A stretch of 64,000 nucleotides of DNA from Amphiura filiformis. Taxonomy: Eukaryota; Echinodermata; Ophiuroidea; Amphilepidida; Amphiuridae. The stretch is taken from contig NC_092631.1 in the NCBI RefSeq assembly GCF_039555335.1, forward strand, positions 10,663,701 through 10,727,700, in the 5' to 3' direction. Shown in pieces: positions 44,201 to 51,911 of this stretch; the first letter of the stretch is position 1, and each line of letters starts with the position of its first letter. The translations under genes and the position numbers were made by a program. The notes beneath the pieces are model-generated. The model searched no databases. It saw only the letters and a list, made by a program, of their open reading frames with translations, and was not told the DNA's origin.

Positions 44201-45799
44201 GGTAGAATTCAGCGTGTAGTCCTGGATGGGGAATCCTCAGATCAAGCTCCTGTATCATCCGGAGTTCCCCAGGGATCAGTGCTTGGGCCATTACTATTCC
44301 TGGCCTACATTAATGACCTGCCGGACTGCATTTCTGAAGACTCCCAGGTCAGATTGTTTGCCGACGACAGTGTAGTATACAGGGTCATCAATAACATCGA
44401 TGATTCCTCCCAACTCCAACGGGACCTGAACGCACTGCAGGACTGGGAACGGAAATGGTTGATGGAATTTCACCCAGGTAAATGCCAGGTACTCCACATC
44501 ACTAAACGCCGCAATCCCATCATCTCAACATACTCCATTCATGGCCATCCACTAGAGGCAGTCCCATCAGCCAAGTATCTAGGTGTCGAGCTCACCAACA
44601 AGTTGTCTTGGAACAAACATGTCGACAACATCACCAAGAAGGAATGAGATCCCTTGGCTTCCTCCGTCGCAACCTGAGCAAGTGCCCTCGAGACATCAAG
44701 ACCACCTGCTACAACACTATTGTTCGTCCCACAGCAGAGTATGCCAGTTGCGTTTGGGACCCCCACACACAGAGGAATTCAGCCAAGGTCGAATCCATCC
44801 AGCGCAGTGCTGCCCGGTATGTCATGGGCGACTACTCCAGAGAAAGTAGTGTCACCACCATGCTTGGGAAGTTAAAGTGGGACTCCCTACAACATCGCAG
44901 AGCCACTGCCAAGGTCACCATGATGTATCGCATCACAAACCAGCTCATTGACATTCCAGACACTCAGCTCATACCTGTCAAAACACCAACCAGAGGGAAC
45001 AACAAGAGATTCACCATACCAAACACTCGTACAACTTTACTGAAGGGGACGTTCTTCCCAGACACCATCCGCCTTTGGAACGCCTTATCTCAACAAGTTG
45101 TTGATTCACCATCTGTCGACGTCTTCAAGACCAGGGTCAAGGACGTCGTCTTCAGCTAAGCCAGTACCTTCCAGCCTGTTTTTTAACCTGTATATAGTAT
45201 CTTTTTATGCCTTTGAGTCTCATGCCTGTTATGTGTGAGAGCGTGCCACCATTTGTGCGAGTATACTCCTAGGAGGTTTATGCACAGTAACGGAAAGAAG
45301 AAGAAGAGGAATGGAACAATACATCTTTCACCGAGTGATTATATTTCGACCATTACACGAATTTAAGACAGTTAATATTTGTTTTATATCACTCATGCAT
45401 AAATTCTATTACTAAAATACTATTTAAGGTAAGAAATACATTTTTTCATCAACATAACACCATGTTTTGCCGTGATATACTTCACATTTTGGGGTCCACC
45501 CCATAACTATAAATCGGCGAGTCAAGAGTCAGCGCATGCGGGCGGCTTGGCGCAGGCGCACTCACGGCAGAGCACATGATGGTAAAGACTATCACACGGA
45601 GAGGGTGATAGTAAAAATGATAAATGGTAATCAACCAATGAACTGTCTAGAATTTATGCATGAGTGATATAAATAATGTATGCTATAATATATATTATCT
45701 TATGCATACAAACAATGTCAATGCACATGATGCATACATGTATGACATGTATGATATCCCCAGAGTTTTACTCACCACTGCGCCTTGAGGATAAGCCAT
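29203..45799 (-). CDS. SRI: Sorcin-like penta-EF-hand calcium-binding protein, eight exons
   Basis: Sorcin is a cytosolic calcium sensor that moves to membranes on binding calcium and modulates ryanodine receptors and other channels (family knowledge). Coding exons on the minus strand are 45799-45776, 39183-39145, 38017-37948, 36379-36336, 35606-35459, 32525-32412, 31573-31515 and 29229-29203. They total 525 nt, and every junction has AG/GT borders with matching phase. The start MAYPQG and the end FIRCVMSI match sorcin better than grancalcin or ALG-2. EF2 ([12 protein letters not shown]) and EF3 ([12 protein letters not shown]) have canonical loops; EF1 is variant, and EF4 and EF5 are degenerate, as usual for the family. 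At 174 residues it is shorter than vertebrate sorcin (about 198) because almost no Gly/Pro-rich N-terminal segment is present; an extra exon may be hidden in intron 1. Introns carry many transposons. Confidence 0.9.
29390..29660 (+). mobile_element. SINE-like element with degenerate B box (sorcin intron 7)
   Basis: GCTCAAATTGCAAGTTTGAGC forms an 8-bp hairpin and includes a B-box-like AGTTTGAGCCCCG. A conserved-looking body and an end AAAGCGCTTTGATACATGTG ... TGTAAATGTCAAC follow, in the style of tRNA-derived SINEs. No A box is left, so the head is truncated. Confidence 0.45.
29661..30343. other. Intron 7 sequence, no feature seen
   Basis: Intronic DNA of the sorcin gene without recognisable genes. 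Confidence 0.4.
30344..31471. mobile_element. 1.1-kb inverted-repeat element carrying a tRNA-like sequence
   Basis: The left end (30344-30382, core GATCCTGACTTTTAGACCAC) and right end (31432-31471, core GTGGTCTAAAAGTCAGGATC) are inverted repeats of about 38 bp. The interior encodes no transposase and includes a tRNA-Arg-like segment. It ends about 40 bp before sorcin exon 7 in genomic order, wholly inside intron 7. Confidence 0.65.
30540..30612 (+). pseudogene. tRNA-Arg-like sequence (SINE head or tRNA pseudogene)
   Basis: GCCTAATGGATAAGGCG is a textbook tRNA-Arg D arm and A box, and GTGGGTTTGATTCCCA is a T arm and B box. The acceptor AGCTGGT pairs 6 of 7 with GCCGGCA. One base is missing between acceptor and D stem, and the anticodon stem (TCCGT against TCAGA) does not pair. 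It is therefore unlikely to be a working tRNA. Confidence 0.6.
31515..31573 (-). CDS. SRI: Sorcin exon 7
   Basis: Acceptor TTTCAG, donor GTAAGTAG. It encodes [19 protein letters not shown], the degenerate fifth EF-hand used for dimerisation in the family (vertebrate form FRRRDTAQQGVVNFPYDD). Confidence 0.85.
31574..32411. other. Intron 6; short GGTAC repeats
   Basis: Non-coding. A small cluster of TGCACTGGTACTACACTGG-type repeats lies at about 32260-32305. A diverged direct repeat (CATGAAGTCACATTGATATG against ATAAGAATTCACACTGATAT) lies near 32098 and 32371. Confidence 0.45.
32412..32525 (-). CDS. SRI: Sorcin exon 6
   Basis: Acceptor TCTGTTTAG, donor GTAAGTT. It encodes [19 protein letters not shown] followed by [18 protein letters not shown]: the EF3 exiting helix, degenerate EF4 and the long helix leading to EF5. 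It matches sorcin strongly (vertebrate RLSPQAV ... FDDYIACCVKLRALT). Confidence 0.92.
33023..33268. mobile_element. 246-bp MITE, TGTGATGCGATC family, copy 2 (intron 5)
   Basis: The 26-bp ends at 33023-33048 and 33243-33268 are inverted and begin TGTGATGCGATCAAGCAAAA, identical over their first 20 bases to the copy at 25106-25322. Complementarity extends further inward (CTCGGAAATATTGA against TCAATATTTCCGAG). Confidence 0.85.
33420..33700 (+). mobile_element. SINE-like segment with B box next to TTAGGG motifs
   Basis: TCTCGGGTTCGAATCCCACC at about 33515-33534 is a strong Pol III B box, followed by a pyrimidine tract. GGTTAGGGTTAGGTT at about 33613-33627 and GGTTAGGGTTAA near 33672 are short telomere-like motifs. 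The acceptor stem of a tRNA cannot be formed. Lies in sorcin intron 5. Confidence 0.5.
33985..34615 (+). repeat. Tandem repeat, unit about 265-280 bp, 2.3 copies
   Basis: GCAAAATGAAGACCTAATT at 34011 recurs at 34276 and, diverged, at 34555. Intervening landmarks (TAGGCCTATAAATTGTGTT, TTGTTTATCCACTAYGCAGG) repeat in the same order. A transposon-end-like CAGTGGCGGATCTAGACC precedes it at about 33919. Lies in intron 5. Confidence 0.8.
34616..35458. other. Rest of intron 5, no gene seen
   Basis: Two GC-rich blocks near 35110-35150 and 35190-35250 (GGGGGCCCATGGAC, GGGGCCCCTGAACC, CTTGCTACGCCCCTC) resemble transposon termini. No exon. Confidence 0.4.
35459..35606 (-). CDS. SRI: Sorcin exon 5
   Basis: Acceptor GCAATAACAG, donor GTAAGTC. 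It encodes [40 protein letters not shown] and [10 protein letters not shown], covering the canonical calcium-binding EF2 and EF3 loops and the linking helix. It is the largest and most conserved exon. Confidence 0.93.
35684..35989 (-). mobile_element. LINE reverse-transcriptase fragment in intron 4
   Basis: The minus-strand frame reads [20 protein letters not shown] and [20 protein letters not shown], the RT block with PQGT and the catalytic YVDD of a non-LTR element. Only about 100 codons remain, about 80 bp from sorcin exon 5 and in the same orientation as the gene. Confidence 0.8.
36336..36379 (-). CDS. SRI: Sorcin exon 4
   Basis: A small 44-nt exon with acceptor ATGATTTCAG and donor GTATCC. 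It encodes [14 protein letters not shown], matching the conserved FNLETCRLMVSMLD of vertebrate sorcin. Phase fits both neighbours, which supports it despite the weak donor. Confidence 0.9.
36446..36709. mobile_element. Possible MITE in intron 3
   Basis: AATTAAAATTAGAAGAATTT near 36446 is mirrored by AATTCTTCTAATTTAATTTA near 36690. The interior contains two TGACGTCA-like motifs but no coding domain. Confidence 0.5.
37031..37410. mobile_element. 380-bp inverted-repeat element in intron 3
   Basis: AAGGCCAAG plus an A run and GGTTTGTTTGCCCTTTC (37031-37078) pair with 37370-37408 (GAAAGGGCAAACAAACAA ... GGCCTA). The interior is T-rich and non-coding. Confidence 0.6.
37948..38017 (-). CDS. SRI: Sorcin exon 3
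   Basis: Acceptor CTTTTACAG, donor GTGAGTAAC. It encodes [20 protein letters not shown] and NYQ plus one base: the EF1 loop and exiting helix (vertebrate DGQIDADELQRCLTQSGI). Confidence 0.92.
38018..39144. other. Intron 2, no feature seen
   Basis: AT-rich intronic DNA. The phrase GGTTGCTTACAAAGAC is directly repeated near 38163 and 38197. No transposon recognised. Confidence 0.5.
39145..39183 (-). CDS. SRI: Sorcin exon 2
   Basis: 39 nt with acceptor CACGTACAG and donor GTAAGTG. It encodes [13 protein letters not shown], matching vertebrate sorcin DPLYGYFAAVAGQ at the entry helix of EF1. Confidence 0.92.
39656..40337 (+). mobile_element. Penelope-like fragment with GIY-YIG domain between inverted arms
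   Basis: A GIY-YIG endonuclease domain is visible from about 39920: [20 protein letters not shown], then after one frameshift [20 protein letters not shown] and [10 protein letters not shown] ending in a stop at about 40178. This arrangement (YIG ... ILD.. WFKRGVKEA) is typical of the C-terminal GIY-YIG of Penelope-like retroelements. The domain is flanked by inverted arms of about 130 bp (39656-39785 and 40211-40337; landmark CCAAAACCTTTGGCCTTCAG). Inverted pseudo-LTR-like arms are known in Penelope elements. No reverse transcriptase remains. Lies in sorcin intron 1 and is inactive through deletion and frameshift. Confidence 0.65.
40338..40670 (+). mobile_element. CR1-type LINE fragment in intron 1
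   Basis: Starting exactly at the Penelope arm border, the frame reads [40 protein letters not shown] and [17 protein letters not shown]: a piece of CR1 ORF2 C-terminus, truncated at both ends. Confidence 0.8.
41307..45381. mobile_element. Hairpin element split at its apex by a CR1 insertion
   Basis: Bases 41307-41377 and 45308-45381 are inverted repeats with few differences (ends CAAATATTAACTGTC; inner ends GGATTGTTCCATTCC and GGAATGGAACAAT). Without the CR1 they would form a compact hairpin of about 150 bp. A relative of the same hairpin type is at 60834-60996. Confidence 0.75.
41378..45307 (+). mobile_element. Nearly complete CR1-type LINE, antisense in sorcin intron 1
   Basis: A 3.9-kb element. 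A PHD-type zinc finger is at 41960-42180: YPCGICNR, then after a one-base slip [13 protein letters not shown] and [11 protein letters not shown]. The APE endonuclease (42295-43660) shows [33 protein letters not shown] and ISDHEIVFV. The reverse transcriptase (43661-45159) shows [55 protein letters not shown] and [10 protein letters not shown], then the CR1 tail EYASCVWDP ... [13 protein letters not shown]. Only about five single-base frameshifts interrupt it (near 42012, 43655, 43715, 44125 and 44645), so it is young but not intact. The 3' end is a short GAAGAAGAAGAAG tract at 45295-45307. Confidence 0.9.
45383..45673. mobile_element. 291-bp MITE just downstream of sorcin exon 1
   Basis: TTTATATCACTCATGCATAA at 45383 is mirrored by TTATGCATGAGTGATATAAA at 45654-45673, with 26 bp of near-perfect inverted repeat. 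The interior holds GC-rich GCGCATGCGGGCGG. It ends about 100 bp from the exon 1 splice donor. Confidence 0.75.
45776..45799 (-). CDS. SRI: Sorcin exon 1 (initiator)
   Basis: ATG at 45799 begins MAYPQGAV and ends at donor GTGAGTAA. Vertebrate sorcin also starts MAYP, and the phase fits exon 2 directly. The 6.6-kb intron that follows makes this the least certain exon; an intervening Gly/Pro-rich exon could exist. Confidence 0.65.
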
Positions 45800-46972
45800 T
45801 CTTCTTTTCTTTGATAACGAATTAAAGTTTAAAACAAGTCTTTTAAAATTAATATGAACCTAGTACTTCCTTCTTGAAACCCAATTCCTGTTTCGATTTC
45901 TATGCCTTGCAGAATTTGTATGTATCGATGATAAAAAAAATCTCCAAAGCCCAACCCTGATTGTTTTGAACTTATAACTATCACTTGACGCTCTAAAATT
46001 TAAGATATTACTGATTGTGATATTTATTTTCTTTAGTAAATCAATTTAATATTTAATTTAATTTCCTATTAATATATAGTAAAATATTATTTTAGTTTGT
46101 ATTGAAGAAATAATTTACAAAATGTGGTATTATATAACATTAAAACGTTTATTTGTGGCTATTTTATTTAAAACTAATGAACACCAAATGCATGATCTAT
46201 TTTGTATACAAAAACCTGACATTGCTACATCCCAATTCGCACAGGGTTGACATTTTTAAAAAAACTGTCTTTAAAAGGAGATACATGGGAATGGGGAACG
46301 TAGCTGATTAATTATTTTCATAGCTGTATAAAATGCTATAAATATTAAATAAATATATGATAATATCAAAATATTAAAAATCACAGACGGAACCAATATA
46401 TGGTAAAACAAGCTGTAAAAGGATTTTGTTACCTGTACATATTTTGAAAACCCAATTTGTCAAGGGAAATTCTCATCCACTGTTGAAAAGAGCATAGATC
46501 CCGGGGGGATGGGGGATTTATCCCCCCCCCCCCAATATTTTACCAGGGGGGTGCTCCATACAATCATCCCCCCAATCCCCCCACATATCAAAACGTTAGG
46601 GTACCCTAAGCATCATTACTCATTTTCTTCAATTTCATTCCAACAACCGCGCGTACTGTCCACTGACATCAACAAAAATCAAACATTTTCTCAAAACATT
46701 TGTATTACTAAAATCACAACTTTGAAATTATTAGTCATATATCACAGTCGATATACCAAAACAAACATGAGAATGTCCTGCAATTTATGATCGCATCGAA
46801 AATAATGTAGATGATATTGTTTACTCGCAAATAATTTTTATTCACCTCCACCTTTGTATTAAAAATGTTTCGTTTTCTGCCTGAAATCCACGTTTTTCAA
46901 CTTTTCTATGATTTTCTACGTATTTTGACCATTGATCTCAAAGCGGTATAATGACATGGAACCATTGTATAC
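45800..46972. other. Upstream of sorcin: probable 5' UTR/promoter, no element resolved
   Basis: AT-rich. No TATA box or CpG-dense promoter can be assigned. A C/G-run block lies at 46500-46580. The minus-strand segment just before 46435 reads on from the candidate exon at 46973-47082, but the splice acceptor there is weak. Confidence 0.35.
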
Positions 46973-47082
46973 CTGGTCGAGGTATCCAATTGAAGCTTGG
47001 GATGTTTCCAAGCTTATCATCTAAGAAAGAATCTGATTCATTGTCAAGTATCTCACTCGCCGGATCGCGTACAGCGAAAAAT
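46973..47082 (-). CDS. Possible coding exon of an unrecognised gene
   Basis: On the minus strand, a good acceptor (a T run and CAG) is followed by 110 nt with one frame open throughout, reading FFAVRDPASEILDNESD, SFLDDKLGNIPSFNW and IPRP, and then a donor CCAG/GTATAC. The peptide is acidic and looks gene-like, but I do not recognise the family. A plausible following exon would start near 46435 (GNKILLQLVLPYIGSVCDF then stop), but its acceptor lacks a clear pyrimidine tract. The plus strand is also open here, so chance is not excluded. If real, it would be the end of a gene lying upstream of sorcin on the same strand. Confidence 0.3.
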
Positions 47083-48635
47083 CTGAAAAAAATTGGTACG
47101 AGCAAAAACCCAAATCACCTCTGCTTGAACTAGGTATATTGGTCTTTGCCGCATTCTGTACACAGTCCGTGCAGTGAGCCGGTTCGTATGTTGAGGTTTC
47201 ACAAAGGTTAAAGATGGTAATCTGAGACTGCATTGAACTACACACAGAGATTGCGTTTGACCTTGTGATCCCTATAAGCAGTGTTGGAAAGAAGTTATAA
47301 GTCGCAGTTTGTAATGGGTCTCTCACAGCTAAAACGTTTTGATATGATGTTGACGCCTGAATAGGCCTATGGGTTTCTGATCAAATTAACCTCAAATTTG
47401 CCCATTTTAGCCCCAAAAGTGCAAATTTTAGCGCGCTTCGCGAGCATTAAACTAAGTTCCGCTTTTGCACCATATTTCATCAGTTTAGCTTCAAAATAGC
47501 AAAATAGAAAAATTCTCCAATTTTGCTTAAAATAGTTCAAATGATTCTTTCTGTGACAATGACTAGTTTGAACAACGTCGAAACTTGTTGGGTCATTAGC
47601 AATTCAGTCCTATAGGCCTACATATTGACATGATGTTGACCTTTATGTTGACCTAGGCCTACTGATACTTCCCTGAACTTTACAGGTAAGGACAGGGAAA
47701 ATGTGTGATGCACAAAAAACGCCGAAAATTGCACATTTGGGTACAATCGCTCATTTTAGGTCAGACTGCGAATTTATTTGCCAAAAATAACCATTTTTCA
47801 AGTAGGCCTACTCATTTTCCAAAAACCTGAAGTTTTCACTAAAATCAAAGAATCCATAATGATGATTGATCTGCAACACAATTCATGTTTAAAAACAAGT
47901 ATAGAAAATAGCTGTTGCAAAATTTGCAAGATAACATAGAACAAAAACAGTACAGTTTTTATAATAGGCTAGGCCTATTGAACTTTTTGGGGAGAAAAAT
48001 CACACATTTTGGTAAAAAATGCACAAATTGCACATTTTTGCGCATTTTCAATAAACTGGCGCACGCATTTTACTCTCAAAATAGCGCATTTTCCCTATTG
48101 GTTACAGGTGAGTTAAACCCAATTATAGCTACTCTTTAGTACCGTAGATTTATGATAACTTCAGTACAACAACTTGAGACCATTTTCGTCAACTTATTGG
48201 AGCATAAGTTTATCTGTTTTAGCCGCTGTGGCAAATTTGGAGCAATTCGGTTTTGAATTTTGATCCATGGGCCGCATTACGTTTGGGAATTGGAAAGAAC
48301 CTTCTGTTGAATCATGCATGACTCAATTACAAATCTCTACATCCCTTTCTTCTTATCTATTGATATTTTGAATAGTGTTTATCTTTCCCTAATAGATAGC
48401 GCCCTGATCGATTCTTCCTGCATATCAATATGCTTCATTTACATTACATTACAGAGATCGGACACTAATCCCTACCATAACAAACCATGTATAGACTCTA
48501 CATGCAAATACAGGTGATATAACAGGTCTATATTACAGGATTAGATTAGTAAACTATGATCTATTTGCAAGTATTATATTGATTGAGCAGGAAAGATTTG
48601 ATTTTTTTGTATAGTAGTCTAGTTGCCGGCGTGCG
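47083..48635. other. Non-coding stretch, no gene seen
   Basis: Contains several TAGGCCTA motifs and a region rich in TTTTGCGCATTTT phrases (48020-48095), but no exon, RNA gene or inverted repeat I can support. Confidence 0.4.
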
Positions 48636-48798
48636 TTATTTCTTTCTGCAACCATAATGGGCCACAATGCGATAACACATAGTACATACATGTAATTAAT
48701 AGGCCTATGAGGCTAGATATAACACGAGTTTGTTACCATTATTATTTCCTCTTACTTAATAAAATAAAAAGAAATCGATAGAATTAAAATTCTATAAC

Positions 48799-48868
48799 GG
48801 TTTACCTGGGGTTCGAACCCACAACCTTTGTATCCATAGTCTAATGCCTACACGACTGTGCTATGATT
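48799..48868 (-). pseudogene. tRNA-like sequence (SINE head type)
   Basis: On the minus strand TAGCACAGTCGTGTAGGCA resembles an A-box region and GTTGTGGGTTCGAACCCCAG is a strong B box. The acceptor stem does not pair, so a working tRNA is unlikely. Confidence 0.5.
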
Positions 48869-48968
48869 CGTTGTGCAAGAAAGGTGTTTGTTTATGATAC
48901 TTATTGATTACGGAATAAACTGCATACACACAATATACTATTACTAGTATAATAAATACGAATATAAT

Positions 48969-49141
48969 CCTAACCCTAACCCCTAACCCTAACCCTTACC
49001 CTAACCCTAACCCTAACCACTAACCCTAACCCAACCCTAACCCTAACCCTAACCCTAACCCTAACCCTATAACCCTAACCCTAACCCTAACCCCTAACCC
49101 CTAACCCTAACCATAAGACCCTAACCCTAAGACCCTAACCC
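48969..49141. repeat. Interstitial telomeric repeat, CCCTAA array
   Basis: About two dozen CCCTAA (TTAGGG on the minus strand) units with occasional single-base slips run over roughly 170 bp. TTAGGG is the usual deuterostome telomere repeat. The block is internal and bounded by transposon-like ends, so this is not a chromosome end. Confidence 0.95.
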
Positions 49142-49218
49142 TGACAATAATGAACCTTGCCTCGGACTATGCGGTTAGTGATATATTGCGGCCCATTATG
49201 GTTGCAGAAAGAAATTAT

Positions 49219-50304
49219 TTATGTCCTCTTTTGCACAATTACTGTATTTTTGTGGGACCTGAATTTTAAATTTTTATGATGATGACCAGAGAGTTGATAT
49301 TCTTGAGAGGGCACTCTATTCACGTGGTTTCTTTTCCAACGCTAAAAGATCACGAATTTTGGTGGTTTGCAAATGAAAAGTGTCCGCACTATCGATTGAT
49401 TACGTAACTGTTATGAATAATGTATTAGGTTTTCAATGCAATCGCCTCGACCCATCAATACATATTATCTGTATTTATCAAAGTACTTGGAATAGCAATC
49501 TGGTGAGTTCACTGAACTACGCCCTAATACTGATGGAGTTTTAATGGCGTTTAATGGCGCTAATCCTCTCCATACACAGATGAACAAATACAATAGGAGA
49601 AGGTCAACACATAATGACCTCCTATATGACATGTTATATGAGATGTACAACAACCTGAATATCATAAAGATCAGTGTTCGTTTGTGCATATGAACTGCAT
49701 ATTTACAATACTAAATATTAGTCGTTATATATTATGCCAAATATTGGTATTATGACAACACGGTATATGCATTGTATATAAAACAACTAATAGATCCTGC
49801 TATCATGGCGTCAGGTCATTGGTTCATCATATCCCGTATGTTTCTTAAAATTCATTCATATTTGAGACAAATTTCTGTGCCCATTTTATAGGCGTACAGG
49901 TGGATCCGGTTTTTTTGTTTTTTTCATTTCTTTTTGATGAAAGAATTAAGGTTTTCCACTGCACGGAGGCCACTATGTGATACTAATTTAATGCTATATT
50001 TATAAATTGAATACGTGTTCCTGATTGGCTCTATAGCGATTTCACAGAAAAGGTATTTCTAGTACAATGCAGCGTCGGACTCTAGCTGAGAGCGTAGTAG
50101 CCTAAGTCATGGACTCCAAGAAAGGCTCTCCATACACAAATGAACAAACACAAAGGAAGGTAGTCTCCTCCGTGACCAGCTTGATTTCGATGGAGCGAAA
50201 ACAAATTGGCTGCAGAGGAGACGGGTAATTTTGCCATGCAAATGAGGTGAGTGTCATCCCCCTGATGATGACATAGACTCGCTTGCCATACGCCGTACCT
50301 ATGT
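49219..50304. other. Non-coding stretch with one short dispersed repeat
   Basis: CTCTCCATACACAGATGAAC at about 49566 recurs with one change near 50127 (CTCTCCATACACAAATGAAC). No exon or RNA gene. Confidence 0.45.
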
Positions 50305-50810
50305 ACACCAGGCACAAAAAGAAACTCGTCAGTTATATTCATCCTTGCGGTTCAATAACTTGATAATTTTTATTATTCTGAAATATACATTTTGTTAATT
50401 GGACTTTTTTTTCTCATTTGACACCCTGTTCGTGAACATTGAGCAAGAATTGACCAAGATATGCGCCTCCAAACTCTCAAACCCCAAAATGGAAAGTTGC
50501 AATTTTAACGATTCAATTGTGCATGTTACACTGTGTGCTTTATTGATTGGCCCGTGGTGCTTGTGTGCAATACAACGATTACGATGCGTTCCCATTGAAA
50601 ATCGTTGAAAATGCAACTTTTGATTTTGGGGTTTGAGGCATTGGAGGCGCATATCTTGGTCAATTCTTGTTCGTTTTTCACGAACTGGGTGTCAAATGAG
50701 AAAGCAAAGTCCAATTAACAAAATGTATATTTCAGAATAATCCAAAATTATCAAGTTATTGAACAGTAAGGATGAATATAACTGACGAGTTTCTTTTTGT
50801 GCCTGGTGTA
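50305..50810. mobile_element. 506-bp foldback element with about 205-bp arms
   Basis: ACACCAGGCACAAAAAGAAA at 50305 begins an arm that is the reverse complement of the right arm ending at 50810. Inner landmarks AATTGACCAAGATATGCGCC and its complement near 50645-50670 also match. The loop is about 60 bp. Confidence 0.85.
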
Positions 50811-51385
50811 TATTGAGGACTGGCTTACGCCATTTTGGATGTCAATGGGAAATACACACTTAACGATTTGCGCCGGTTAGAAACTTGAAAAAAAATCTTT
50901 TAAATTTCATCAATGTATATAAATGTGGTACCAACTGTATTGTGCTTGATAATTTAAGACTCGGTTGAAACAAAATTAAGGATCGAAAGCATTTAAGTGT
51001 CCAAAAGGCAAAATTATCGTCAAAGTTCTGTTGAAATCGGCACCCTTGCGAAGGGTTCAGAATTCGAATCGGGAACGAAAATATCCGATCTTTGCGATCA
51101 AAAACACAAAATTACAACTTTAAGCATACTATTGGCAAAAGACATTATTACCAAACAATATAGAATAGAAAATTTGACATCATTTTCTCAAAATAATGAA
51201 AAAATTTGCTCACTAGACATCGAAAAAGTACGCAATCCAATTCCCGTTCAAACGCGTGGGAAACTGAAAGTGCATAATCGTGACTAATGTGTTGTGCGTT
51301 TGGCAAGTTGGGAGGGGTGGGGGTTCAAAATGACCCCATAGGATTATAAAATTGCTCAAATACCTCTTTCAAATATATCAAATTA
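50811..51385. other. Non-coding stretch, no gene seen
   Basis: The open plus frame at 50997-51287 has no recognisable domain or start context, so no gene is called. Confidence 0.4.
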
Positions 51386-51405
51386 TTTACATAAATAAAC
51401 AAAAA

Positions 51406-51436
<31 letters not shown>

Positions 51437-51473
51437 ATGAATGAATGAATGAATGAATGAATGAATGAATGAA

Positions 51474-51532
<59 letters not shown>

Positions 51533-51682
51533 AAAAAAATAAATAAATAAACGAAAAAAATTGAACACATTTTAGCGTAGCATTAAAATCATAAATATAA
51601 CCATTGCTGGCAGGAGGACTCGAACCAACGATATTGATATCAGCAGTCTGATGCTCTACCATTGAGCTAAATGACAGCATCT
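51386..51682 (-). mobile_element. SINE-like unit: tRNA-like head with long TTTA tail
   Basis: Read on the minus strand, a tRNA-like head (51682-51605: TTTAGCTCAATGGTAGAGCA as D arm/A box, GTTGGTTCGAGTCCTCC as B box) is followed by a short AT-rich body and then a 150-bp TTTA/TTCA tetranucleotide array (51556-51395). Head-body-tail order is that of a short SINE. The acceptor pairs only partly (TGCTG with CAGCA), so it is not a functional tRNA. Confidence 0.6.
51395..51556. repeat. Compound AAAT/GAAT tetranucleotide microsatellite
   Basis: AAAT units switch to GAAT for about ten units and back to AAAT. Minus-strand frames reading FIYLFIYLF are artefacts of this array. Confidence 0.95.
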
Positions 51683-51911
51683 AGTGATGAGAGTCGAGTT
51701 TTTAGCTTATACAGTGTTTGTCTGTGATAATGTCGCCTCGTGAAAGAAAAAAATATAAAATCTCAATTTGTAATTTAAATTTATTTGATAATTTTCTAAC
51801 CTATATTTTCTTTCGAGCAGGGACAAATATTTCCCCTTTTATCTAATTTGACCGCTATATAAGAATCTATTTCTTTTATTACTGATTTAATTCCGCGATT
51901 TGTTCCATTAA

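Larger units (their letters stand above)
48636..49218. mobile_element. 583-bp inverted-repeat element holding a telomeric-repeat block
   Basis: The left end 48636-48683 (TTATTTCTTTCTGCAACCAT ...) and right end 49166-49218 (... ATGGTTGCAGAAAGAAAT) are inverted repeats of about 48 bp with a few differences. Inside are a tRNA-like sequence (48799-48868, minus strand) and a CCCTAA array (48969-49141). Confidence 0.7.

Noticed and set aside
48969-49141. CCCTAA array as a chromosome end or recent fusion point
   Set aside because: It is short, internal and enclosed by inverted repeats of an element, with ordinary sequence on both sides.
51325-51680. Minus-strand frames reading FIYLFIYLFIYLF that look like membrane proteins
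   Set aside because: They are direct translations of the AAAT/GAAT microsatellite.
51605-51682. Functional tRNA on the minus strand
   Set aside because: A and B boxes are good, but acceptor and T stems do not pair. The long TTTA tail points to a SINE.
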